Origin: Triangularia verruculosa | Lineage: Eukaryota; Ascomycota; Sordariomycetes; Sordariales; Podosporaceae | Reading direction: 5' to 3' | DNA length: 50,088 nt | Assembly: GCA_033296885.1 (NCBI GenBank) | Contig: MU864051.1 | Location: 1-50,088 of the forward strand | In this document: piece after piece, positions 32,941 through 44,409 of the stretch | Layout: each line of letters starts with the position of its first letter | How positions within the stretch are numbered: the first letter of the stretch is position 1 | Program-made: the position numbers and the translations under genes | Notes under the pieces: generated by a model | Told to the model about the DNA's origin: nothing | The model's database searches: none | The model's input: only the letters and a program-made list of their open reading frames with translations

Positions 32941-33134
32941 TGGGTGAAGATCTGACAAATTGATTTAGCAGATGCTCAAGAGAGGGAGGAGAATCTTTCG
33001 TGGTGAGGATCGAAAGTTGATCAAGAGAGTGAGGTGGGGTGAAGGAAGAGAAGAGAGGAGAGAGAGGAGAGAGTGGGGGAATATTTGAAGATGGCAGGCA
33101 GGCAGTAGAAAGTGGAAGGCAGCCAGAGAGCTTA

Positions 33135-33170
33135 GGGCTAAGGGCTGAGGGCTGGGGGCTGAAGGCTGCC
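33135..33170. repeat. Degenerate tandem 7-mer GGGCTNA repeat
   Basis: Five consecutive units of the form GGGCTAA, GGGCTGA, GGGCTGG, GGGCTGA, AGGCTGC sit upstream of the helicase gene, beginning within TTAGGGC. They are similar to, but not the same as, the fungal telomere unit TTAGGG. Confidence 0.6.
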
Positions 33171-34648
33171 TAAGGGTACAAGAAGGTGGGCGACGCCAAT
33201 GGAATCCGTGGGAAAGACCGAACCGAGGGCATCAAGGTTCTCGGGAGGGTGTTGAGGAAGGAACGGCTATCGGATGACGCAGAGGACGCGTATCATGAAC
33301 AATGCCTGCGGTGTTGAGGTTGGAACGGCAGGATCGATCAAGCTGATGTGGTTCGGGCTTGACAGCGAGGAAAAGGGGCAACGACGCTAGCAGCAGCAAG
33401 AAGTCGTTCCTTCCAAGGTGCCCGAGAATGGGCTGATGCTTGGTGCCTTACCGGCCGAGAATGTTGACACTGGTCAGGGAGGGGAAGGGCAAGCCGGTCT
33501 CCAAAGAGATGAGGCATCCAGCACAATTGCCAGAGGAGAATAGGAATGGAAGTCAACTTACGTATCCTGGGAATGGATGGTCTGCACAAGATACTTGCGC
33601 AAGCGGTGTCCTAAAGACTGCTCAGTGTCGACAGGCTGGTGGAAGGTCGGTTGTTGTGTGGTGGAGGAAGAAAGAAAGATTTGGGAAAATCCAGCCGGAA
33701 CTGGGAATTTATACCCAGAAATTCAAACGACGCTGGCGATGATGACCCGCTGAGGGTGACCGTAGCTCAGTGCCGGGGACCGTCACGCTCCGGATATCGA
33801 CAGATTCTTTCTCGTGCCTGTTTTTATTACGGGGCTGTTGACAGATTAGGGCTTCACGGAGCAGTTTTATCTCGGATTTCGACGGCAGTGGTGTCGTTGT
33901 TCGAGGTGCGGAACTTGACAGTTGACGCCGGCGAGGTTGATGATGTATGCTTGCTCCTGTTGGGCTCCGTTTCAAAGTCTCAGCCAGGTGCAGGGTTTTG
34001 GGAGTGTCTGAAAGGCCACATACTCTTCCCCTAACTTATGAAGGGGCCAGAAGTAAGCCCTGGCAACATACGGCGTATGAGACACCAAGTGAGGTTCACA
34101 CTACATCTGGCGTTTGATTATAGACTTCAGGCTCAAGGTTTGGAAATGTGCAATCAAATTACGAAATAGGGACAGGCAGCCTCAGGGGTCGTAAGTTGTC
34201 TTGAATTTGCCACGTTTCCCCGTTGTGGTGCAGACACATTCTGGATTATGGTCGGGGCAGGATTTAATGCGTATTGGATGGATACTCAGGCAGATAGGAG
34301 TTACCTACTGTGTTGCTGACTCAAAAACTAACAAGACTGGACGCGCAAGCGGTCAGACGACTGCGCAGTATGCACTAGGATGTTGACATTCAACGACCAA
34401 GAAAGGGTAAATTTTCTATGGGACGCAAAGGGGCCGACCGGGAAATCACAGATCTAGGCAATGCAGTGGGAAAAGGATGACCAAGGTGACACACATAGGT
34501 TGGGGTTCCAAAGAAAGAACAACTTTGAGATTAAGCAAGTGCAAAGCCCAAGCAAACAGATAAAATAGGACCGCCGCATATACTTCATGTCGTCCTCCGA
34601 AAGCCCAAAGGAATCCCGAAAATATCAAAGAACCCAACTCCATGAATG

Positions 34649-35769
34649 CTAATTCCCAGCCTCAGAATCAGAGCTGTCAATCCCATCGCTTAACGCCCTT
34701 CTGAGAGCAACCGCTGCTCTCCCAACCGTCCCACCCTCCTTCCTGGCACCCTCCATACCAGCCGTGATAGCGGCTCTCCATTTGACGTCAAAAACGCGCT
34801 GCCGAGAGCCACGGTCAAGGTACATCTCGTTTTCCTCGTCTCGTGGTATCCCAAAAAGGTTGAGATAGGCAAATGGATTTGGTGTGGTTGGCAGGCGATA
34901 TATGTTGTCCCAGTATGCGGCCGCCTTGGCAGGAACTGGGGCTTCAGGTCTGAAGCCAACTTCGAGAAATCTTGCGAGAACTTGAATTTGTCTTGCTTGA
35001 GCTTCGGGTCCCTTCTTGGTACCAAGTGTAGCTTTTGATGCCGTCGTCCATCCCCTGCTGGTCATGGCGGAGCCAGCGTTGGGATTCCACCCCAGCATAG
35101 AACTGAAACTGTTGATTGTCTTCAGCCAACCGCCGGAACAGGAAACCGCTTCATCTCCTGCGACATCAAGAAGCCAGTCCAACACGTTGAGCGTGTCAGT
35201 GCGAATGTCTGGTGAAAGATGGGTCATGCCTCCGCGGAGATACATGAGAATCTTCTCCACATGAGCACCAACCTCTGATGGTGGCAGTGCACGGAACAGC
35301 TTCAGGAGCTGGGCGCGGACTGATGCTGATGCATCTGACAAGAGTGGGAGAAGCTTGGTCAAGACCCCCGATGTCCCCACTGGGTTGTTGGGTGGTGTTG
35401 ATGAGACTTGGTTGGTAATGTAGGCGACGGCTTCGCGCCGTTGATTATCGGATCTTGCTGAGATGCACAGTGAGAGGTTCTGCTTGAATTGCTCGGTTGG
35501 GTCTATGCCATCTGAGGTAAGGGCTCCTTGATTGACGACGATTGCTACGGTTTGTTAGCACATTTGCAGTGAATTTGGGAGATATAGGCGGTATACATTT
35601 GGATTTAAAGCTGGTGTCTGTGAAATTGGCTGCTTTGGCCTTTTCCCTTCCAACTTTCAACTTGGCTTTCTGGGATGGATCAGTTTACGTATCTGGGGTT
35701 GAACGGGTCGCTATATCGTACATTGAAATCCCTCTTCTTCTCCCTCTTTTTTCGCATACTAGAACCCAT
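34649..35769 (-). CDS. ipi1: Pre-rRNA-processing protein Ipi1 (TEX10-like)
   Basis: Subunit of the Rix1 (Rix1-Ipi1-Ipi3) complex, needed for ITS2 processing and pre-60S export in the nucleolus and nucleoplasm. Three exons on the minus strand: 35722-35769, 35597-35669, 34649-35544. Both introns are 52 bp; their donors (GTACGA, GTATAC) are non-standard but acceptors are good and the frame is kept. The product is 338 residues, close to yeast Ipi1 from memory. The N-terminus MGSSMRKKREKKRDFN plus KLKVGREKAKAANFTDTSFKSKSI is the family signature. The rest is a HEAT-like helical region including LLPLLSDASASVRAQLLKLFRALP and an acidic C-terminus. It is divergent from the roadblock gene with about 420 bp between starts. 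Confidence 0.92.
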
Positions 35770-36193
35770 CTTGAACTCTTCAGCCGAATCTACCCAGAGA
35801 ATATCCAGAACCCCAGCGACTAGCTGTCGCAAACGGCGATGTTGATGCGAGCGTTGAGATGGGGCCGGTTGGAAATTTTAGCGGTGAAGACAGGCAGAAT
35901 GGGACAGCTTCGCTGACAGCCCAGGCGTCACAACCTGAAGGTTTCAATGCGCTGACCCACTTCCAGCTGAAGCACAGACGCCTTCCGTGAGCATGGGTAA
36001 TTAGTGAGTGGGCTTCACCTCACCTCCCATTCACTCGATTCTGAGCAAACGAGCTAACCCGGGAGAGCGCTCAAAATTTTAACAAAATAACTCGGTCACC
36101 TACAATTTTGTTTTTCTTGGACTCATAAGGTCACCTCCAACATAGGGAACCGAGACCGGATCGTCTCCTCATGCTACTTGTCCTCTCATAGCA
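35770..36193. promoter_or_regulatory. Shared divergent promoter region of ipi1 and the roadblock gene
   Basis: 424 bp between two opposite start codons. No TATA box stands out. The sequence near 35840-35990 is richer in G and C than the flanks. Confidence 0.5.
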
Positions 36194-36743
36194 ATGGCAG
36201 ACAACTCAGAGATGGTATGTCGCTTGCCAGTTATTTGATGTCACTTCAAACCGCGGCCTTTCATCCATCTAACACAGATTCGACAGACGGACTTTGACTA
36301 TATCAACAAGAACTTTGACCGTGTTTTGGGCAAACCAGGCGTGAAGGCGGTGCTTGTTCTTGACCGCGAGACGGGGAATGTGTTGAAAACAGGTGGAAAT
36401 ACGGAGTTGTTTCGCAAGGAAAGCTCTGAGTCCTCAAAGCCATCGATTTCTAATGATGCACCAAGCGATGGAACGACCGAAACTTCAACCGCTGAGAGGG
36501 AGGGTGTGGATGAACTGGCAACGCTTGTGTGGAATTATGTCAACGTAACGGAACAGTTCGTGCAAGACCTAAATAAGGAGGTGAGTCTTGTGGTATACTG
36601 AGACGTTGATGGTCGGTACTGATGTATTGTAGGATACAGCTCGTCTGCAACGGTTGCGCACCGCGACCCAAGAGCTTGTGATTATCACAGACCCCAAGTT
36701 TATACTGGCCGTCGCGCATGATACGAAACCAAACAGCGGCTGA
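36194..36743 (+). CDS. Roadblock/LC7 dynein light chain
   Basis: Non-catalytic light chain of cytoplasmic dynein, bound as a dimer to the intermediate chain. Three exons: 36194-36214 (only 21 nt, seven codons), 36278-36580, 36633-36743; 144 residues. Roadblock fold elements are readable: the first helix (DFDYINKNFDRVLGKPGVKAVLVLD), the strand ETGNVLKTGG, the central helix VDELATLVWNYVNVTEQFVQDL, then LQRLRTATQELVIITDPKFILAVAHD at the end. A Ser/Thr-rich linker at about residues 54-83 is inserted between the strands, making it longer than animal DYNLRB (about 96 residues). The alternative, a Ragulator or Mgl-type roadblock protein, is less likely given the ITDPKFILAV ending. Confidence 0.9.
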
Positions 36744-37988
36744 ACAAAAGCGCACTTGAGGACGAGGACTGGCTTGTTTTACATTCGGGGTATTTGGCAT
36801 GCATATGCTTCATTCAAACATGACAGCAGGAGTTGAGGTTATTGGCGTTTACTGAAAACTTGAATTGATACCCCGAGATTACCCTCGCATCAAGGCGGCT
36901 GATAATACATGAGAATCTCACATTAAAAGGATGAACAATCTTAGCTGTGTATCAAAGTTTGTCTGACGCCGCTCATTTCGGAGAAAGCCGACTCAATTCA
37001 CCCGGATCCCCATTTCCTAGTCCATTGAATGAGATAATTGACGGAGAATCAGGTCTTCGGATGGATCAGGTTTCCAGGTCATATATAAATACCAAAGCAG
37101 CAAATCAAATGTCGCTGTTGACACATGTAGTTCCAGGTTTGGTTCAGTCAGCACACAACGAAACACACTAAGGTGACCTCGCCTGAGGTCATTACTGCGT
37201 ACTGGCATATCAAGAACTGGTACTAGGGTTTCGAACTCTCAAACAATGTGCATAACCCCCGCGATCCCTGATCCCAAAACACCGTGTACAATGTATCTCG
37301 GGTATGTAGGGAGCCACCCGCTGGACAACAAAAAAGGGAGACTGCTACGCAAAAACCTGGCCTTTTACGATAGTGAAAAGGCATTAGAAGATAACCAGCA
37401 GGCTTCAGTAATAGTTAATGGGCCTTGTAGATCTATCGAGAGGCCTATCGCTAGGTACTCTATCTTTTTGTCCACAACTTGGGAGCGTGGGGAGAGTGGG
37501 GAGGCCCATCGGGCCATCGTAATAAGCCCCCCAGAATAAGGTCGCGAATGAATTCAGGACCTGCCTCTTTGGGTCCGCGATTGGCTTCCTTGTTTCCTCC
37601 TCATCTTTGGAGGTTCCGCGTGGAGAAGCGGCTTGATGATATAACTGACGGACATTAGACCCATGTTCAAGAATCCGACTCCCCATGCTCCGTGACGTCC
37701 ATTTTCGGCCCATCTCAAACAGGTGGTGTCTACTGTCTCCAGGTTTTTTACTGCCTTGATATTTTATCTTCTGGTCACCCTAGGTCCCATTATTCCTATG
37801 ATCGACTGGATTTTCTTTTTTTTTTTTTTTGAACTTTTCTATGTGTTCTGCGAGCAGCCGATTGCCCGCCACAAGCACGGCTGACATGACTTGATTTGGC
37901 TGCATTACTGATGAAACCTGACCACACCGGGAGTACAAACCCAAGAAGCGGGCACGACGTTGCGAATACATATTACATACTCCGTACC
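36744..37988. other. Intergenic region upstream of the large conserved gene
   Basis: About 1.25 kb. It contains a T run of about 17 at 37814-37830. Short open frames lack features. The right end is the likely promoter of the gene starting near 37989. Confidence 0.4.
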
Positions 37989-40900
37989 ATGCCGTCGTTC
38001 TCGATATTGCGAAGATCGCCAAAGGGCCACAAGAGGGGTGATCCCCCAGTGCAAGACGACGCCAAGACCTCAACCACGCCGGAGGAAAGCGACGCCAGCA
38101 GCCCGTCACCAACTACTGCTGCAAGTCGCATCAACAGCACGACAGAGTCCAACCCCGAATCCGAATCAGCAAAGCCTTCAGATGTCAATAATGGAGACGG
38201 GAGGAGAGACCGGCGAGTTTTCAACCGAGACCTGCTGCACGACCTGCGAAGCCGACTTGTGGGAAAGCAGCAGCAGCCACCAGCAGACTTGACCCCTCAG
38301 CGGGGAAGATGGCCCCATCGAGGCACAGCAGTGGAGGTAAGCAAGCAGGCCCCCAGACCCAGACCTCCGTCCTTCCCCAGATTTTCCTTATTGATTGCCG
38401 TCTGGGGAAACCTGAACCGTTTGGGTGGTTGGGAGCCGTTGGGTGTGTGTCTCTACCCCTCATTTCCATTGTCTTGTCATGAGCTGGGCCAATGGCAAGA
38501 AAACAATGGAATAAAGGAATAAAGGCAGTTGGTCACGCCTGCGGAGCCCGAATGGTCTCTTTCCATGCGGCTTGGGCCTTTTGGACGGTACATCGAAGCC
38601 AAGCCGCCGACGTAGGGGTGCACCTAGGGATTGCCGTAGAGAACAGCTCGAGTGTCGTCACCCCTGATGGACACCGCGTGACCTCGACGTCTTCCCGAGC
38701 TGGTTCCTGCGCCAATCGTACGAGGGCCAGGCCGGGGACCCTGCGGGACTCGGGACTACCTCAACCACATCAACATCACCTCTGGACAGTTGCTAGAGTC
38801 TGCCTGACGATACATTTGTCCTTCCTCATGGCCATTTTGGAAGCAATGAGTGTTCTTGACTGACCAGCTCGTGATACACAACCAGCCCTTGGAGACATCG
38901 GTACGGTCTACACCACTTTCACCCCTCTCGCCGCTGTCCCCGCGCTCCCCCATCAACCCAAACAAGCCGCTCCCCTCGCCTCCCCCGCCAGACAGCGAGC
39001 AAGCCCGGTTGCCTCCCCCAAAGCCAACCCTCAAGATCGCCCGCATCATGGCCACCCTCACAGACTCCGAGGTCGAGAAGCTCTTCTCCGGAGCCCCTCA
39101 GTACTTTGCCCGTTCCGAGGGTCACTACACCGGCGCCCCTCACCCCTCGGTCGCCTTCCCATGGGACGAGTCTCTCGAGATCAGGGATCTCACAGACCAC
39201 ACACAGATCGAAGACAAAGCCTGGAGCTGCGTCACCGCCTGGCCTCACATCACCCGCGATGTTCACTCGGACCGCTCGACCGCCCAGCGGGCCTCGGAGC
39301 AGAAACGGCGGGCTCACTTTTACCCCCGCTGCCGCGAGCGGCCGAACATGCTGAGCATGTTTGGGCTTGAAAAGGGCAGCCTGGGATACCAAGCAGCACT
39401 GGAGCTGTCGGTAGCAGACGCGCTCCAGGAGGAGCAGTGGGGGTTCCAGAGCATTGGCACAAGAGCTCCGGCTGTGATTGAGCAGCGGCAAAAGATGCTG
39501 ACGTCCAAGGATGGGCTGAGACACATCGAGGAGAGCCTGATCATGGAGCAGCTGATCAAGAACGGGCAGCGGTATACGGAGAAGCACTTGCGGGAGAAGC
39601 GGGTCTCGAGCGAACTTTACAATGAGTTGTTCCTCCAGATTCTCCACCCGCCGACGAAGGTGCTGGATCATCGGGATCCGTATAGCCTTGCAGTGCAGAT
39701 CTCGGCGTTGGTCAAGGTGTTGGCTGCACCGAATATGTGGATTGACTTTTCGCACGTGGAGTGGCGGATTAGGTTGGGGCAGTTGTTGTGGGGGAATGAT
39801 TTGGGTGACGAGGTGGATGATGGGGCTTCCGTCAGAACGGGAGATACATCAGGTGATATCTTTGAGGAGAGGTATTGGTTGCTGATGCAGATCTTGCTGG
39901 CTTGTGAGTTGCTTATCAGGCTGGATGCTATTACGGAGGGCGAAGAGTTGGGTGTAGAGAGCATTCGGCCGGCAGAAATCCTCCGGTTTGAGAGGGATGC
40001 CAACAAGTCGGTCAAGTGGTCGCTTATTCTTGCTCGAGCTTGGTTGGAAAACATTGAGGTTATCAAGACGGAGACAGAGGGACGGTCGACGGACGAGAAG
40101 CCTTCAGGATGGTTGGCTTCATTGACGAAGAGAATGTCTCTGTCTCGAGAACATGGACATGGACATGGGCATAAAAGTCATCACCATGATCCAGCCTACC
40201 TCATCAGAGGAAAGCATGTGCAGCGTCAGCTAAAGGGATTGGAGCATTTTGCTAGGAGATTGCGTTGGCCGGATGAAGAGTCTTATGTGTCGACCATCTC
40301 CGACAATTGCCGTGCTGTGGTGGAAGGCACTCCGTTGACGACACCTCTTGCTAGTCCGAGCAGTCGGGCCGACAGCCAACGTTCATCATACTTTGCTGTG
40401 CCCAGGCCGAACTCGAATTCCCACCGGGTGGTATCTAGACGTAGAAAGATCTCGGCTGCGCTACACTCTTCTGGGTGGCTTTCCAAGAGTTATGTGTCGG
40501 GCTTGATGCTGCCCGGAGAAGGTATATGCCATTTCTTGATGGCAACTCTGTTGGAGAACGACCCGGAAGCCATGGCGAGGCTGGGCCCCATGGCAAATCT
40601 CTGTGCTGGGTTTGTCTACTCTGGCAAGAGCTTCTGGAGCACCGCTTGCATTGTTGGTCGTGTGCTTGCTGCGGGCAAGGGCGCAGTCGAGTGCATGGGC
40701 TGGATATCAAGTGATGTCACACCTCTAGGACTTGGGGATGGATGGGTGAATATTGAAGTTGAAGAAACCGCTGAGGATGCCCTCCGCGTCAATAAAAAAG
40801 CCCGACTTTGGGGCAAGCGCGCCATTGAGAGCGAGTCGAACGTCCTGGGCAATGCCGATCCTTCGTCCGTACTACCGGCAGACTTCATCATTCCTTTTGA

Positions 40901-41826
40901 AAACATTTACCGGGACAGGGTCCCGCCTATGATTCACATTGACCTCAAGGCATTGCAGCTCTACGCGCCGGTCGACTCTGTGCACACCACACCGAGTGAG
41001 ATCAATGGGGTGACGCCAATCTCCGAGGTTAGCAGCCGCCCTCCCGAGATCCACACATACCCGGCGGCGATCAGCTTTACGGTGACGGATGTGGACTCGG
41101 GGGAAGAGACGGAGCACACATTTTCGCTGGCGAAGGATATCAACTTTGTGACTGCGCACCCCTGTGTGCCGTCGCAGCATGTAAAGATTATGAAGTCGCC
41201 GAGCAGCCCGACGATTCGGCAGGTTGATTTGAATGGCGATGGTAGCGGTAAGGCTGCTACCATTCTTGGTGAGTGTTCTTCCTCCTCTTCACCCCCATTC
41301 TTCTTCGTAGCTAAAACAGTCTATGGCAGGTCATCCTCTCCACAAATTCTTCACCTACACCGCGCTCCATCTTTCAGACCTCCTCTTTTCCAAGAAGGAC
41401 TTCTCGCTCGAGGCGCTGCTGGATGACTACTCCAACGTCCACAAACCCAGCTTGACGCCTGCTGCCTCCTCGCCTCCCGCAGCCAAGGTTCTAGTGGTGG
41501 ATTGCATCACTGGCTTCCAGCCCCAGCCACAAGAACATGAGATCCCGCTGTCACCTGTTATCAGCCGGTCAGATAGCAACAGCCTCAACTCACCTCTCTC
41601 GCCGGTTGGGGGAAGCTTTGAAGGAAAGCTGGAAAGTGCCTCGAAGAAGATGCACAGTGAGAGTAGAAGGAGGCAGTTTGGTAGTGATATGGAGATGCTG
41701 GCTCGGGCGGTGTGTGCTGAGAGAGGGTGGAACACGGTGGTGAGTCGCAGGCGAAGGGGTTGTCTGGCTTGTGCGATCAGGGAGGCGGGGGCATTGGGTT
41801 GGAAAGTTATCTTGAGAGTTGATTAG
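37989..41826 (+). CDS. Large conserved fungal protein (DUF8004-like), 5' exons unresolved
   Basis: Function unknown. The reliable part is 38868-41268 joined to 41330-41826 (61-bp intron, GTGAGT...GGCAG), 965 residues. It contains KLFSGAPQYFARSEGHYTGAPHPSVAFPWD, a helical region, a His-rich patch (HGHGHGHKSHHH), Ser-rich linkers, and a conserved C-terminal half (SGLMLPGEGICHFLMATLLEND). A good in-frame ATG also lies at 39048. Upstream, 37989-38336 reads as a Ser/Thr/Pro-rich first exon (MPSFSILRRSPKG) ending at a GTAAGC donor. Segments 38529-38612 (PEWSLSMRLGPFGRYIEAK) and about 38681-38807 (DYLNHINITSGQLLE) look coding and keep one frame, but stops lie between them and I find no GT-AG pairs that join them cleanly. 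The DUF8004 label is from memory of similar proteins and is tentative. Confidence 0.75.
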
Positions 41827-42426
41827 GAGGGCGGATGGTAATGATTGAATGAACTGGTTGGAGAAAGGCTGTAGGAAACCGAAGCATACATATCTTTAAA
41901 CATAAGAGTTTAATTACGAGTAGGAGTTTGAAGGAGGTAATGGGGGAGTTCATGAGCGTATATTTAGGACTGTAGGATTGGAAATGGGGAGTCGATACAC
42001 CGCTTCAGGTTCGCGTGTTGTTGGCCAGAGAACGTGTTGAACCGGTCTGTTTGCCAATCAATCGGTCACCGACCCACCCCACGAAACAGGAACATAACTA
42101 TAGTGTGCTGATAGGGGTTCGCAGATTCGTGTATGTATATTCCTCAGGAGGTTTCAAAAAACATATATGTTCCTGCCAACCATGCTCTCATCGCTCGTCA
42201 CCAAAACCTAATGCATCGCAGTTGGCTCTCTTCGAACAATCCATGATAAATCCATACGCTCTTCCAAAACCGAGCCATAGTAACCGTTCCAATCCTTCAT
42301 GTCATGTGTGTCTCACTTGTCATCAACCTTCATGTCCCATGTCCCCAACGCCACGGTTACGCCGCATCGTCCAACTTCAGCCCCATCAAACTCTCGTCTC
42401 AGTCCTCTTCACTAAAGATCCCTCTC
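41827..42426. other. Intergenic region between convergent genes
   Basis: About 600 bp of 3' flanks for the large conserved gene (+) and the CREG-like gene (-). Nothing else is recognised. Confidence 0.4.
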
Positions 42427-43191
42427 CTAAAGATCTTTTCCATCAAGGGGCTTCTCCCCCGGCAACCTAACCCCCTCAATCTCCTCCTTTGTCACACTCT
42501 CCCAGTCCTTGGCGTCGATCCACCCGATGTATGCTCTGTCTCCGAACCCGCCAACCCAGTAAATCTCCGTCACGACCATCCTAACAAAGTGGCTTTCGTG
42601 GATCCTGTTCCCCGGCAGCCAGTACTTCGCGTCGGGGTGGACAGAGGTGTAGCAGGCTTGGACTTGCTGGCCGGTGTCAGACTTGGGGTCGTCGGCTCCT
42701 TCGATGGGTTCCAGGTATCCCATCAAAGAGTACCGTGGGAGGGCGGCAGCGGAGTAGCTTTGCGCCTTGACCGGGGTGGGATCAGAGAAAAAGGGGTTGA
42801 GACGGGAGAAGAAGGAGCGCGATGGGGGTGGGAGAGGAGGGTGAGTCCAAGTTACTGCTACAGTTAGGTTGGCTCCGGCGGCGTTGCGGAAGGTGGAGGA
42901 GATATTGAGGGAGAGGAGAGTCGGGTTGGAAGGGTACAGAGGGTCGCAGGCCGAGATGTATTCCATCAAGGCATGGGGTTTGCCTTCGACGCCCTTGGGG
43001 TTGTGAGAGGAGGAGGTGGAAGGGAAGATGGTTGAGATAGTGCCTAGGGGGGTTAGGGTTAGGATGCGACGGGCGAGGATGGCGGATTCGCGCGCCGTTG
43101 GGATGCGGCTGGTGACATGGCTTGAATCTTTGGGAACCGAATAGGCGGAGGTGAGAGGGAGGAGAGTTGAAAGGAGGGTTGAGGCTTTCAT
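42427..43191 (-). CDS. Secreted CREG-like / pyridoxamine 5'-phosphate oxidase-fold protein
   Basis: Single exon, 254 residues. The N-terminus (MKASTLLSTLLPLTSAYS) is a signal peptide. The body matches the CREG-type FMN-binding split-barrel fold: RESAILARRILTLTPLGTISTIFPS at the start, HALMEYISACDP, and YWLPGNRIHESHFVRMVVTEIYWVGGFGDRAYIGWID near the end, as in fungal proteins of this group. CREG relatives often lack flavin binding and enzyme activity; the activity here is unknown. There are N-glycosylation sequons NISS and NLTV. It is convergent with the preceding gene and alone on its strand. Confidence 0.85.
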   Translation of the reverse strand: MKASTLLSTLLPLTSAYSVPKDSSHVTSRIPTARESAILARRILTLTPLGTISTIFPSTSSSHNPKGVEGKPHALMEYISACDPLYPSNPTLLSLNISSTFRNAAGANLTVAVTWTHPPLPPPSRSFFSRLNPFFSDPTPVKAQSYSAAALPRYSLMGYLEPIEGADDPKSDTGQQVQACYTSVHPDAKYWLPGNRIHESHFVRMVVTEIYWVGGFGDRAYIGWIDAKDWESVTKEEIEGVRLPGEKPLDGKDL

Positions 43192-43913
43192 GATGGCGGT
43201 TGTGGCCGTTGGTTTGAGGAGAGTGTCAAAAAGAGAGGCAAAAACAGAGGGAGAAGGATATCAAACAACGAGAGGCGGTCTTGTAAGGGGTCTTTGTAGC
43301 TCTTGCCTGCCAATGCGGTGATGCCAGTGCGGAAGCGGGTGACCTTGCTTGCACCAACCACAACGCTGGGCCAAGACGATGGAGTCGAACGACGTTGGCG
43401 GGGGAGTGGGGAAAGGGTGGAACGCAGCTGCAGAGGCGTGAGCCAAGAGTTCTTATCAATCTGATCTGATAATCCCTCATCCACTCGACTGATGGCCAGA
43501 TGCCTGAAGCTGAGACGAAAAACCGGAAGGAATCTGAGGGTGGAAGTGTCATTGATTGGGGAAGGTTTCAGTGTCACGTAGAGCCAAGTTACTGTCAAGC
43601 TATTGAAGCATTCACAGTCTTAGCTAGAGATTTTCAAGAGCTGGACGCTTGCCTGAGCTCCAAGCTTTCGCGCTCGCATGGGCAAGTCCGAAAGGTCTGG
43701 TAGTGACAGCAGTGCCTACAAATGCTGACACTGTCGCAAGCAAACGATGACTCGCCAAAAGATGGGCCCTCATTCGCTGACGGATGAAGGCATCAAAGAT
43801 GCGCCTACACACGCGGATTCCGCATTGCCGGGGCGACCAAACGAGAGTAGGTAGCTTCTAATCACGTGAAGTTCACGTGAGCTTGTTCTTCCTCGCAAAC
43901 ACACAACAGCATA
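43192..43913. other. Divergent region between the CREG-like gene and the small membrane-protein gene
   Basis: About 720 bp holding two divergent promoters. Near 43862-43882 CACGTGAAGTTCACGTGA repeats the CACGTG E-box-like core (bHLH/Cbf1-type site) in tight spacing, about 35 bp before the next start codon. Confidence 0.5.
43864..43880. promoter_or_regulatory. Paired CACGTGA motifs upstream of the small membrane-protein/eS30 pair
   Basis: TCACGTGAAGTTCACGTGA is a direct repeat of TTCACGTGA/ATCACGTGA, with two CACGTG palindromes 11 bp apart. CACGTG is the binding core of bHLH factors such as Cbf1. A regulatory role is inferred from position only. Confidence 0.5.
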
Positions 43914-44379
43914 ATGGAGTCAAGCTGGAGAGCACTCTCAACAGCGAGTCAAAGCCTCCAAGGCTCGTTGATTTGCTCCTTCATCATACTCCTGTTCATT
44001 GGAGGCATTGTCCTTGCAGTTCGAGCCTGCTTCAACCCATGCCACAGGCGGTGGCGGCCAGAGGCACGAGATGTTCCCCCACGTGATTACGCCCCAAGAC
44101 GAGTCTCAACCTTCATCACCCCGCCAAGCCGTTCATCTTCTTTGAGAGCCGTGGACATGCTCGAGCCACCTCCAGCAGCACTCATCAGCCACAGCACAAG
44201 ACCCACTCGACGCCACACCAGTGAAGGTCAGTCACTTTCAAAGCCCTGCGGGGCAGGTCGCCACGCCCACAATTTCTTAGCTAATCAGCCTAATCCACAC
44301 AGAAATCGACAGCATCGAGTTGCGAAACCTTCCTCTGCTGCGTCCGCCTCCCGCTCCCATCCAAGACGCCCGACTTTGA
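43914..44379 (+). CDS. Small single-pass membrane protein, function unknown
   Basis: Two exons, 43914-44226 and 44303-44379, joined across a 76-bp intron (GTCAGT...CACAG); 129 residues. The N-terminus has one hydrophobic helix (GSLICSFIILLFIGGIVLAV) followed by cysteine and basic residues (RACFNPCHRRWR) and a Pro/Ser/Arg-rich tail. Splicing yields an acidic-to-hydrophobic end EEIDSIELRNLPLLRPPPAP, which looks more protein-like than the unspliced extension. The stop codon lies only 30 nt before the eS30 start on the same strand, so the eS30 core promoter would lie in this gene or the two share a transcript. Family not recognised. Confidence 0.65.
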
Positions 44380-44409
44380 GTAGTTTACGCCCATCGCAAA
44401 TCATCCAAA

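Larger units (their letters stand above)
32893..34648. other. Long upstream region of the helicase gene
   Basis: About 1.75 kb between the helicase start and the 3' end of ipi1 (same strand). It holds a TAG trinucleotide repeat near 32913-32940, a GA-rich (minus-strand CT-rich) tract at about 33025-33080 that probably marks the core promoter, and a degenerate 7-bp repeat at 33135-33170. A 5' UTR intron cannot be excluded. No protein gene is supported. Confidence 0.5.

Noticed and set aside
32893..32958. Upstream in-frame ATG of the helicase at 32958
   Set aside because: The extra N-terminus is mostly the translation of the trinucleotide repeat (poly-leucine); the ATG at 32892 fits helicase N-termini better.
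38492..38863. 123-codon frame overlapping the 5' part of the large conserved gene
   Set aside because: Different frame from the recognisable protein segments, with no protein-like pattern.
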